This document shows positions 1-12,100 of a DNA stretch of 64,000 bases, piece after piece (within the stretch, counting starts at the first letter, position 1; every line of letters begins with the position of its first letter). The stretch covers positions 12,485,195-12,549,194 of the forward strand of contig NC_047068.1 of assembly GCF_902459465.1 (NCBI RefSeq), given 5' to 3'. The DNA comes from Asterias rubens. Lineage: Eukaryota > Echinodermata > Asteroidea > Forcipulatida > Asteriidae. Below the pieces are notes generated by a model. The model ran no database searches and was not told the origin of the DNA. It worked only from the letters and a program-made list of their open reading frames with translations. A program made the translations under genes and the position numbers.

Positions 1-186
1 CAGACAGTTAATGACAAACATTTTCTGCTTAAACAGCAACTGTGAAATTGAACCTAGAGCTTGAACTCAGTGTAATAGACTGTTATACCAAACCTATTTT
101 TAGACATGATGTACAGAAAAGATTACCACTAATCAAAGAAATCTCCTTGCCCCTTCTCAACCCCAATGCTCCTATTTATGACATAC

Positions 187-3100
187 CTTTGTCCTCCTCT
201 GGAATGCCCTACCCATGGCCAGTGACTTCTCAAAAGTGGAACTCCTCTGATCAACGTCTCTGGCATACAGAATCTAAAACCAAAAAACACCCAAAATAAA
301 TAAAAATAATAATTTGTTAATTCATTTTGGTTTTACCCATATACACCGAAGTGTGTTGCATTGTATACTAAGTACTTTCCAGAGTATTCAGTTATAACAC
401 ACATCGGTGTAAATGGGTTAAACCAAAATTAATATTCTTTATCCCTGATGCAAATTTAACATCCATTAACAAATTTGTTTGTTTTTTGTGTGTGTATTTG
501 TCCATACATATCACAACTAGATAATCTGTCTCTGTTTGATTGTAATTAATTTATATATTAAGCCTTATTAGAAACTGCTATCCTGAGGGTCCTTTATACA
601 ATGGTAACAAGTAAATAGTAACACAATTAGAAAAGCTACACTTGAATAATAATAAAAAACTGAGTGTATACCAAAAAGATAAATCTGACAAGATTAAACA
701 AAACGTTGCATAAATATAATATATTTATGTATTGTATAAATAACATCACAAAAGCAGGGTGCATGATACTAAAACATGCACAAAACAATTGAAACTATAC
801 ACGCACAGCAGATTACACCATCGTACACATACCATACTGCAGTTTTAAGCTAAATAAAGGCAAATATATAAGAGTTAATAGGTAACTCTAAAACAAGATA
901 GAATAAACAGAAACCAGTTACCGTCAAAACAGCAAGATTCCGGCTAACCAATACACACATTTAAATTGGAATCAACAAAAGTCTAGTTGCAGTAAACGAC
1001 TCAAAAGTAAATGAGGTAAAAATCAAAAAGAGACCAAACAAAAAATAACCAAACCCCTGAAAAGAAATAGCATAGTATATATGGAGAGAATGGTAAAAGA
1101 TTGAAAGTTCAAACAATATAAATCGCAAAAGAAGAAAAAAAAGGGAAAAAAAGAAAAAAATAAATTTCTTTTTACACAGAGAGCATGGCTAGCACACGAC
1201 TCGTAATAATGAAATAGTGACAATCATAGCTTTTTGTGGAATCGAGCCCTGGTCCATTCAGTAAATAAGTGAATTAATAACATTTTAGGAACAACAATAA
1301 TAGTTATTGAAAAAGTATTAAGCAAAACAATAGCTCGTTTAGTAAACAAGCTTTTACATTCAGCATTAAAAATGATAGAACAGCAGTTTATACAGAATGA
1401 ATATGTGACACAAACGAAAAGCGAGAAAAAGTAAACAGTTACAAGACCTGGTGAATTGGAACATAATCATGTGTGACTCAACCGTGGACTATTCTGAGTC
1501 AATCCTTACATTGATCTGACCAATCAAACTGACCCTTCAGATTTACCATAGCCAAGAGCAAGTTCTAGTGCGCACATTAAGCCGACTACTGACCAGCAAC
1601 TTACATGCGTAGTGACGCACTCATTCAAATGACTGTTTGGAAGCCTAGTCAACAACTGGTACCACTGTATTCAACACTCCATTGCCTTCGGAATTTTCAT
1701 GGTGTCAATTGGTCCCCTCTACTTTACACATGTTAGCTTGGAACAGGCTATCTGGACCAGTGAAGAAACTATGGCCATGAGGCTGGTTCCAACCAATGGT
1801 CGACCAGCCTGGAATCGGAGTCAAATAGTCAACCTTTAGTTAACCATGGTGCACACTTGACCTTGCTCTTATTTCACCCTCAAAACTGACTCTGATACGA
1901 CCATGTTAGTCAGTCCTAGCATAGATCTGACTAGTAATCCATATGACTCTCTGAACTAAACACAACTGATTTGTCATTCCAAACTAACTTTGGTTTGACA
2001 AATAAATTTGACCCACAATACTGACCCTATCGATTCAAACCTGGCATTGATCTGACATATCAAACCCACTCTCTAGAATGATGATGTACATGACCCCAAA
2101 ACTTACTTTGATTTGACGTATTTGACCCTCAAGATTTGACTCTGATATGACCTTTCTGACCCACTGTACTGACCTTATTATGCGAGTCAATCCTGGCATT
2201 GATCTGCCCATCCAGAATGAGTTGCATCAACTCATCCTCTAGCTCAGGGATGGTGGTGTTAAACGAGGTTGCCATCTTGGACATATCGGCCGACACGTAG
2301 GGACTGAAATACTGAGAAGTACCAAAGAAGAAAATTTAAATAGGACATATCGGCGGACACGTAGGGACTGAAATACTGAAAAGTGCTAAAGAATAAAATT
2401 TAAATAGGACATATCGGCTGACACAAAGGGACTGAAATACTGAGAAGTACCAAAGAAGAAAATTTAAATAGGACATATCGGCGGACACGTAGGGACTGAA
2501 ATACTGAAAAGAAAGTGCTAAAGAATAAAATTTAAATAGGACATATCGGCTGACACAAAGGGACTGAAATACTCAGAAGGTACAAATGAATAAAGATTAA
2601 CATTAACAAGAGTAAACAAAACGTACAATAAAAATATTTTAAAATACTCTACATAACTATAAACACATTATAATATTACTTTTGTTTACCTATACACTAA
2701 TGTGTGTTAAGCATACTCAGTACTTTCATGAATTCTTTGAAAACTTAAAATCCACAGACATAATATTGAAGGGTAGTATTCAAACCCTGACCTTTGCCAA
2801 GCTAGAGCAGCTGGAGCAGATGTTTTACCAATAGGCCACTGAGCTTGCCCTGAAGTTAAAGGCAGTTTGAATACTATCACGTTGTGGCAAGCCACAGCTA
2901 GGATAGACTTGGCTCAAGGTACTTCCGTCGTTTGCAATTGGTCAACTCGCTTATGTCCTCTGTCGAACAGACTACTAAGCTTGCCCTGAAACTAGCAGCA
3001 ATTTGAATTCGTTCTGTTGTTGCAAGCTGCTGCTAAAGTATAAGATTCATTGACAGACTTGGCTCAAAATGCTTCCGTTGTTGGCAATGTCAGTGCTGCC

Positions 3101-6100
3101 AACATCTGAATCTTGCAATCAGGGAGATTTTGTTAAACAATCAGGGAGATATTTAGAATTACAGTAAACAGTCGGCTATGTTAGATTCACGTAGTCTTTC
3201 AAAAAATGTTGATCCCAAAGCAAAATCCATAAAATATCCTGAAGTCTAGCAAAATCCTGACCAACAATAGCCGTGTTCCTATTCCTGTATTAAGGCACTG
3301 GACACTATTGATACTTACTCAAAATAACTTGTAACATAAAAACTTACTAGGTAACAAGCAATGCAGAGCTGTTAAGAAACATAAGCTGAGAAACAGCTCC
3401 CTCTGAAGTATCGTAGAAAGAGGTAACTTATAATAAAAGACTTCATGCCCAAAGCCTTTTAATAGGCATCTGAAAGCACACAAATTTGTGCAACAAGGTT
3501 TTTTTCCCTTTTATTATTCTCTTGCAACTTAGACGGCCAATTGAGTAAAAAAAATCACAGATTTGTTATTCTATGCATATGTTGGGATACACCAAGTGAG
3601 ATCACTGGTCTTTGACAATTACCAAGCATGTCCAGTGCCTGGAGTGAGATTCATAAAATATATCCTGAACTCTAGAAAAATCCTGACCAACAATATGCGT
3701 TCCTCTTACCTGTATTAAGGCCCTGTTCCTGATCTGGGAGTACAACGTGTTGACATGAGGAGCTAGGTACATGTCTAGGAGGAGATTGTCTCGACATTCA
3801 TCCAGGAGTCTCAGACAAGACCCGTACTTGGATTCATAGAACATGAAGATGATGTCACGTAGTTGGGGTTCCAACTCAAGAAACAATTTGAATGAGCTGT
3901 GTGAATAAAACAGGAGGGGTTGGTTACAAGAAGAATTTTTGTTTTTCTTAAGAAGCAGGTGGCTGATGAAGGGAACGTCAAGTGCTTAAGGTTCATAGAT
4001 GATGCCAAAAATCGTAAAGGCATTGGCAAGCATTGGTAAGCATTCGTAATATATTTGTAAGGAGAGGGCCGACCGAGGACAATCGAGGGGTGAGACCGAG
4101 ATGAAAATATTCACTATCCAACTGCCATTTTGGACAAATTCAGTGCGGAATTCAAATATTCATCTTCGCAAGAACATTCGCCACTCTGTAAGAGCAGCAA
4201 TACGAAGCGCTTCCTAAATTTCAGTGAATGTTGTGAAGCTTTAATTCGCCATCAATTTTCTTAAGCATTGGTAAGCCATTGGTACTGTTGGTAGAGCATG
4301 CGTATTATGTGTAAGATATTGGTAAGGAGAGGTTGAGGGATGACCGAGAACATATTCACTATCCAATCCAAACTTTTGGGGCGAGTTCATCACGAATTTC
4401 AAATATTCATATTCACAAGAATATCGCCACAGTGTGAGAGTAGCGTTAATGCATTAATACTGACCTACTGGAAATGACATTTTTCTGAAGTTCCTGTCTA
4501 TCGAACGAAGCTAAAGCACACAGTCCCCCATACATGGCTACGTTGTTGGCTGATAACAACTGAACAGGGGGAAAATACAGAAACAAGAAATTAAATACAA
4601 GGGTTGCAGTTTCATTCCCGTATGGCAAGGCACAAGAAAGTTACCAGTGAACCAGGAGGTATTTTGAGCAATGCAAACTGAGCCAGCGGTTTACCAGCTA
4701 AATAAAGTCCAATGTGTTTGAAGCAAACATTTTCTTAAGAAAATTGTGAAGAAAGTTGCTTGGAGAGAAAAAACAACATTGACATAGATGCACAAGGTTA
4801 GTGATGGTCCTTCAGTAATTTCTGCTTTAGCAAACCCATTTATATATTTATTAAGTTTTTAACACTATCAACAACAAACAATCATAGACAGTCATGGCAA
4901 AACCTGATAAATTTTTGTCAATGATTTGAGAGACTCACGTCTGAAAATTCACAGTGATCAAATATTGCTTGAAGGAAGTATTTAGCGGCCGGCTTGTATT
5001 TCTTCATAGCCAGTTCAGCCAGACCAGCAGCACACTTCAGTTTAGTGACGATGGTCAGATTGTCTTTGGACTCTCTCTGTCGATGAAACAAAATAAAAGT
5101 GGTTTATTGATTTATTTCTTGGAGGAAAGGAATTATGTGAAAGAGGCCATGGCCTCTGTAACCCTGGTCTTGGCATTTTATTGTTTTTATTATATATTTC
5201 CGGTAATGAGACCAAGGATGCCTCATAAGTGAACTTAATCACTGAAGTTCGCAAGTCTGTGGAAACTTGTAAACAAAGTTGCTTCTGCTTGCTACGTGAA
5301 CCAGAAAAAAAATGGGTTAATCTCTGCGCCCACAAACATCACAAACTTTTGCTAAGTATACATGGGTTCAAAATCGTACATGTGAAATTGCATTTTGGTA
5401 AAGCATTATTATATTGTGTTTTCGGCTATAGCTCCTTTTTGTGCTTAAGTAGCTCTATAAAATGACAAACTGGGTCAATGACTGGCGACTTTGAAACTGC
5501 AGGTGGCAGCAGACACACTGAGTAAATTTGGAAATAGATTCTCTCATACTTACATGACTTTCTGATATTTCTGGAGTTGCTTCTGCCTTGTTTACGTAGC
5601 TCAGGACATGGGACCAATTCTGCAGGTGAATACTGACCTAAAAATACACAAAAAACAACAACAAACAAACAAATTAATTGACTGTTTCGGTCTTTTGCAA
5701 GGGTTAACCAATGATCTATATATTTTAAATTTTTAGTTTTTACGAAGTGACAAATACATTTTGCAGGCACAGTGTCAAAATAAACGTGGTTGGACTTTTG
5801 TTTTTTTATGAAGTGATGAAATCTAAGTTTAATGGAAGTTTGCATCGGGATAAAGACAATTATTTTTGTTTTACATTTTTTACAAGGGTAAAAAACAGCA
5901 AAACAAATAAATATTCTATATCCCAATGCAAACCTCCATCCATGAAATCGTTGCGGTACCCACTGCTAAAAATATAGGATTCGAACTACCTCTACCTACC
6001 GGGTCTAATTGGTAAGAACCTGCTTAAAGCCATTGGACCCTTTCGGTAAACAGTATTGTCCAAGGCCCACACTTTGTGTACCACAACTTCTATATCAAAT

Positions 6101-9100
6101 AACAAACCTGTGAAAATTTAGGCTCAATCGGTAATCGGTGTCGGGAGAAAACAACGGAAAAACCCACCCTTGTTTCCGCGCGTTTCGCCGTGTCATGACA
6201 TGTGTTTAAACCAAATCCGTAATTCTCGTTAACGAGAATTTATATTGTTTTGCTGTTTTCTCAAAAAGTAAAGCATTTCATGGAATAATATTTCAAGAGA
6301 AGTCTTTCACCATTGCCTTCTGTAAACCCTGTAAGTTATTTGTAAATCTGTGAACTTTTATTATTTTTTCTGAACCGAAAGGGTCCAATGGCTTTAAGAA
6401 TTGAAAATTGCACCGAGTGATATGGCTGTGATTTTTTTCTTCCACATAGCTCGGGAAATTACTGAGTATACAGTGCTAACACACATCGGTGAATTTTTTT
6501 TATTTGTTAATTATTTATTTGTTTAAATACCTTGATCACATTGAGACACATATTCACAACGTGCTTAGCGCTCGTACAGTAATCCCTGGCCCTCGAGTAA
6601 CACTTGAGGGCGCTGCTCAGGTCACCTTGGTCTAGATAGTGATCTCCAAGGTCATCATGTCCCCTCCTGCAGAAAAAAATCCACCCAAAAGGAATAAATA
6701 ATAACAATAATGGCGTATGATTTCATAATCCAATATTGATTTGGTAAACTCCAACTTCATAACTCGCATAATTTTGTGTCCAAATATGTCTTAAATTATA
6801 TAATTTTAAGAATTGCACATCAGACAGTATTGTTATCTCAAAAAAGAGAGAAAGTATTTAGAACAAGTCTTGAATAAGCCGGCTGGAATAAGTGTAACTG
6901 GGTTCTTTGATGTGCATTGTGAAACATTATAGGCCGTAAGTGCAGAATTCTGCACAGAATCGTGCGCTTTCTACAGTGCGGTAAGCCCAGACTTCTGTGG
7001 TAAGCAGTGCTGAAAAAGAAGGCCCTGGGCCCAATTGCATTGAGCTGATCAAGCACAAAAATAAGCAAAGCAAAACAAAATTATGCTGATCAGAATAAGG
7101 TTACCAGCCAAAATACTATATCACATGTACACCTTGTGACTGGTATACTGCTCATTATTGCTAAGCAGGATTTTTGTAAGCATTATTTTCTGGCCAGGGC
7201 CCATTGTGCAACTTACCTGATGCTCTCCTTGATGGAGTTGCTCTTGTAGTTTTTCAAGTCCGTGTCGAGTTTCTCAAGTTTCAACGCTGCCTTCTTATTG
7301 GTCGATTCAACCCACTGGGTATCGAATGGCGGTACGTTGTGAACGACCCCTATGACTGCGTCTGGGAGAATGGAGGTACTGGATCTGTGGAAGATTAAGA
7401 AATGTTTCACTGGACACGCTTGGTAATGATCAAAGACCAGTATTCTCTCTTGAGTGAGAAATTACTTCTTTCTCAAAAACTATGTTACCTCAGAGGGAGC
7501 CTTTTTCTCACAATGATTTATACCATCAACAGCTCTCCATTGCTTGTTACCAAGTAAAGTTTTATGCTAACAAAACGCCTTTAATACTCAAAGTCAAAAT
7601 ACCTGTTATTTTTATAAATATTTGAAATATTTAAAAGCGTCAGACCTAATTGTCTATTATTATTTGTTTTCATCTCAGTGAGTAAGATGAAAATTATTTG
7701 AGCATGTGCAAGGGATTTACAATCACTCCTGACAAAATTACTCTCAAAAACTTAGACAACTAATGAAGCTGAAGCTTGTACAGGTAAATAACATTACAAA
7801 CATCTTCATTCACAGTGAGTAGGGATTCATGTCATGGCCAAAAGCTTGATCTACAAAAGGTATCAAAACCCTTTAAAGGCACTGGACAAAGTTAGCATAA
7901 AAACTTACTTGGTAACAAGCAATGGGGAGCTGTTGATAGTATAAAACATTGTGAGAAACGGCTCTCTCTGAAGTAATGTAGTTTTCGTGAAAGAAGTACT
8001 TTTCCACTCAAATATTTGATTTTGAGACCTCAGAATTAGATTTTGAGGTCCCGAAATCAAGCATCTGAAAGCACACAACTTTGTGTGACAAGGGTGTTTT
8101 CTTCTTTCATTATTATCTCGCAACTTCGACAACCAATTGAGTTCAAAATTTTCAGAGGTTTATTATTTTGTGCACAACCAGTGAGAAGACTGGTCTTTGG
8201 CAATTACCAAAGGTGTCCAGTGTCTTTAATTAACCCATTAAAGAAATTTGGGAACAGATTTCACCGTTGGCTTATGGTTAAACTGCTCATCGGTTAAACG
8301 TCCCAACCCTAATCATTCTTCAGACCACAAGAAGAGATTTCTTTTACTTACACAGCTTCTGTTAACTTCCTCTGGATGATCTGATACATCTGTGTGTTGT
8401 ACGTGGTTTGGGTGTAACTCAGCGCCAACCGTAAAGCTTCAATCTTCAGCGTCGGACAGTGAGCAGCGACAAACAGTAAGCGATTTATCTTAGCCAGTCC
8501 GGAGTACCACATCGCATAGCTGTCCACATCCTGAGATGACAGAACATTGATTATATTCATATACTTAAAGGAACACGTTGCCTTGGATCGGTCGAGTTGG
8601 TCTTTGAAAAAGCGTTTGTAACCATTTGTTATAAAATGCATATGGATAGAAAGATAATTTAAAAGTAGAGTACAATGATCCACACAAATTTGTCTCGAAA
8701 TTGCGTGGTTTTCCTTTTTCTTTGCGAACTAACATGGTCGACCATTTATGGGAGTCAAAAATTTGACTCCCATACATGGCCGACCGTGTTAGTCGACAAG
8801 ATAAAAGGAAAACCACGCAATTTCAAGTGATACTTGCGTGGATCATTATATTCTACTATTAAATTATCTATCTAACCATATGCATTTTATAACAAAAGGT
8901 TACACACGCTTTTCAAAGACCAACTCGACCGATCCAAGGCAACGTGATCCTTTAATAATTAAAAGATTTCCTGCCATTGAATTAAGTTGTTAAGCACATA
9001 AATTGCTTAGCACAAAAAAATACTGCTCAGCACAAACACATTACAAGCCGAAATCTGTGTAATGTATACTGTTTGTGTTAAGTATATTGTCTGTGTAAAT

Positions 9101-12100
9101 GGTATTTTGGCTGGTAACCTTATTTTGATTAAAATATTTTTGTTGTGCTTATCTATTGTTAAAAGGTACAATTAGCTCTCCGAACCTGGACCCTGCCTGG
9201 TTTTGACTGCCTGTGATTTGCAAAAGCAAAGTGAATAATCTTGCGTCACGATTTGGAAAAATTGGACTTCCAATTAATGCATCACCGTGAAGATTTGGAA
9301 CCAGTTGCCTCCAGCTGCTGTTCTGGCTACATCACCCACCGCCTTCCAGGAAGCCGCCCTGCCTGTCATCAAAGGGATGAGGCTACAGGTTGGTTCCAGG
9401 CTCTTCTAAACCTTCAAGTCAAGCTTTTTAACCTGCTACCGAGTTTTATTGGATTTTATCAACTTCTTGAGCTTTTTGTCCCCACTTTGTTTATTTTCTT
9501 TCTTCACTTGCACCTTACGGCTGTGACACCACGCTCCACCCATCCCAGTTAAGCCAAACTTGTGCTGCAAAGGGATCACCCTGCTCAAGACCACAATACA
9601 CCCAAATTCACTTTGCATTTGCTTGCTGCTCATGTGAAGTATAAACAGGGCCCAATTTCATAGAGCTGCTTCAGCCCAAAAAGTAGTTAAGCACAACAAA
9701 ATTATGCTTACCAGAATAAGGTTACCAGCCAAGGTACCATGTCACATGTTAATTGTTTGACTGGTATCCTGTTCATTTCTGTCTGGTGAACCATTAAAAC
9801 ATTTGTATCTGTTTAAGCAGCTCCATGAAATTGGACCCAGGCTTTTTACATTTCATTTTCAATTCTTGCATTGGGTCTACTGTATTTTTATAAACAATTT
9901 TACAATGTTTGCATTTTTTACAAAATAACGTTTTACCATTGTGGGATTGTCAACTGTGTAGGTCAATTCTTCAGGGCTGTCACTCCCCTCCGGCTGCATG
10001 TCGACCTGCATTGCCTCCACTTGACCCTAAAGAAATAATCAAACAACCAATACCGTCAAGAAATAAACCACAAGGGAAACTGACTGGATACAATTAAAAT
10101 AATTTTGGGTGAAACAAAGACTAAATTACTAAAAGCAGGACATGGAGCTGGGACCTTGAGATTAACATGCCGGTGCTCAACCAACTGAGCTATCTATTTT
10201 AGCACTAACATTGGCAGTCTCCTTTTAATTGTTTTGTCAATATATTTTTTAAGAACAACAGTCCCGGTACTGTGAATGCCATATAGCAATGGATCACATC
10301 CAAGTTTGCGGTCCTACTACTTGCCGTCAACTCACTTGTGCCGTCAACTCGTCGTCAACTCAACCACTACGTCTTGACCCAAGTCGTCAACTATCAATTT
10401 ACACGAAGCGCAGTACATAATACACTATGCGATATCGATAATTGACGTTTGGGCCAAGACTATTCTGTTTTCAGGAAAGCGCCCTCTGCTGTCCATGTTG
10501 TACAAACCCTTTGAAAAAGCAAGATGGATTTTGACGGCTTTGCAGCTTCGCGATCATTTTTTCACGAGGACAAAACTCAATTAAATGTAGTAAAAATAAC
10601 CGAACTGTAACCTAAAACTTATGAAAATGATCTTTTAGCTGATACTTTACAGTTCTATGCCTCTTTTGTGGATTTTTAAATGTATATTGGTTGAGTTGAC
10701 GGCAACGAGCAAGTTGACGGCAAGTAGTAGGACCCCAAGTTTGCGATACAACCTGGGAAGCAGCAGCAGATAGGGATCACTGTTAATGGATGCAACTTTT
10801 AATTTCAAATATCCAGCAATAAACTACAAGGGAAACTGGGTAAATTCTTACATAATTTAGTGTTGAACTTGAACAAAGACAAGTTGATCACTTTATAAAT
10901 GTCCTCAAATTAAGTAGGATTTTAGTCTTTGCATTGTTGAAGTAGAAATAAAAGAGGTTTGTGATTTGAACACCTTGTAAATATCTCAACAGATAGTGTT
11001 GACTCTGAAAAGAATGGATGGTTTTAATGACTCAACCTTTTTGATCTGTATGCTCTGAGCTTTTCTCCCAAAGCCATCAGATTCAGAGCAGACTGATCGT
11101 AACGTTGAGTCGTTAGTCACACTTCTACGTCCTCTACTACTTCTACTTCTACGTGATACTCAACAATGTCTGTAAGTCGGGATAAGTTGGCAAGGGTGTG
11201 TACAAGCCATGTACAGTTCTTTTCAGAACTAACACAGCTCAAAAGAATTTTAATCATGTGGTTTTACTGCAAACCACATTTTAGAATCAAAACCGCAGAG
11301 GGCAAGAAAGGGCAACGACAATCAGCTCAATATACCATGCATCTCATCATCTATGAAAAATCTTTTTTTCCAAGAACACTGAAATTATGGAATAATCTGC
11401 AGGGGTTAGAGTCATTACAAACGAAAAAGTCTGAAACTTGGTCTTTGATACAAATTCAAAGGTATGTTGAAATTATGCCATTTCTACCGTTTGGTACTCC
11501 CTGTGGTTATTGATTCAAAGGAGCTTTTGGAAACAGTATCCACAGCACTAGAGAAGTAGACCAATGAGCAGGATTTATTTATTTGTGGACAAAACTATTG
11601 TCTGATTTTCTTCACCGGGCCCACACAAAAAGTCTGAAATTCAGCCAAAATTCTGAACAATCTCATCATCCCTGAATCTGCAACAATCCCTCATAGATTC
11701 CAAATCCCACCAAATCTTCAAAAGACTGTAGGACTTGCAATCACAAAGTTGTGGGTTCGAATCCCCCAGCTAACCGCTGATTTCACAATGACAAGAATAA
11801 TTATTGTCGTCTAGTTACTGAATCACAATTTCTTGATTTGTGCAACTCATAATCGTAGACGTTTTAAAACCAATGTTTGTGAGAGAGATTGGTTATTGCC
11901 AGCTTGGTGTTTATATCCCCTTGCTCTCCAGACCTCCTTGTCAAGTTCCCCAGCGGAAGTTTCAGGAGGACAACTACCAAATACCAAGTAACCTCTATAG
12001 CAACTTCCTCCATGATTGTTAATTTGCTTGCCACTGAACAGAAAAGACATGTGTAATTTTTCAGATCATTCTTTGAAATTCAAATCAGAAATTTTCTTCT

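Noticed and set aside
5426-5926. 166-residue minus-strand frame
   Set aside because: It runs through CSN1 exon 6 in a different frame plus intron; a shadow of the real exon.
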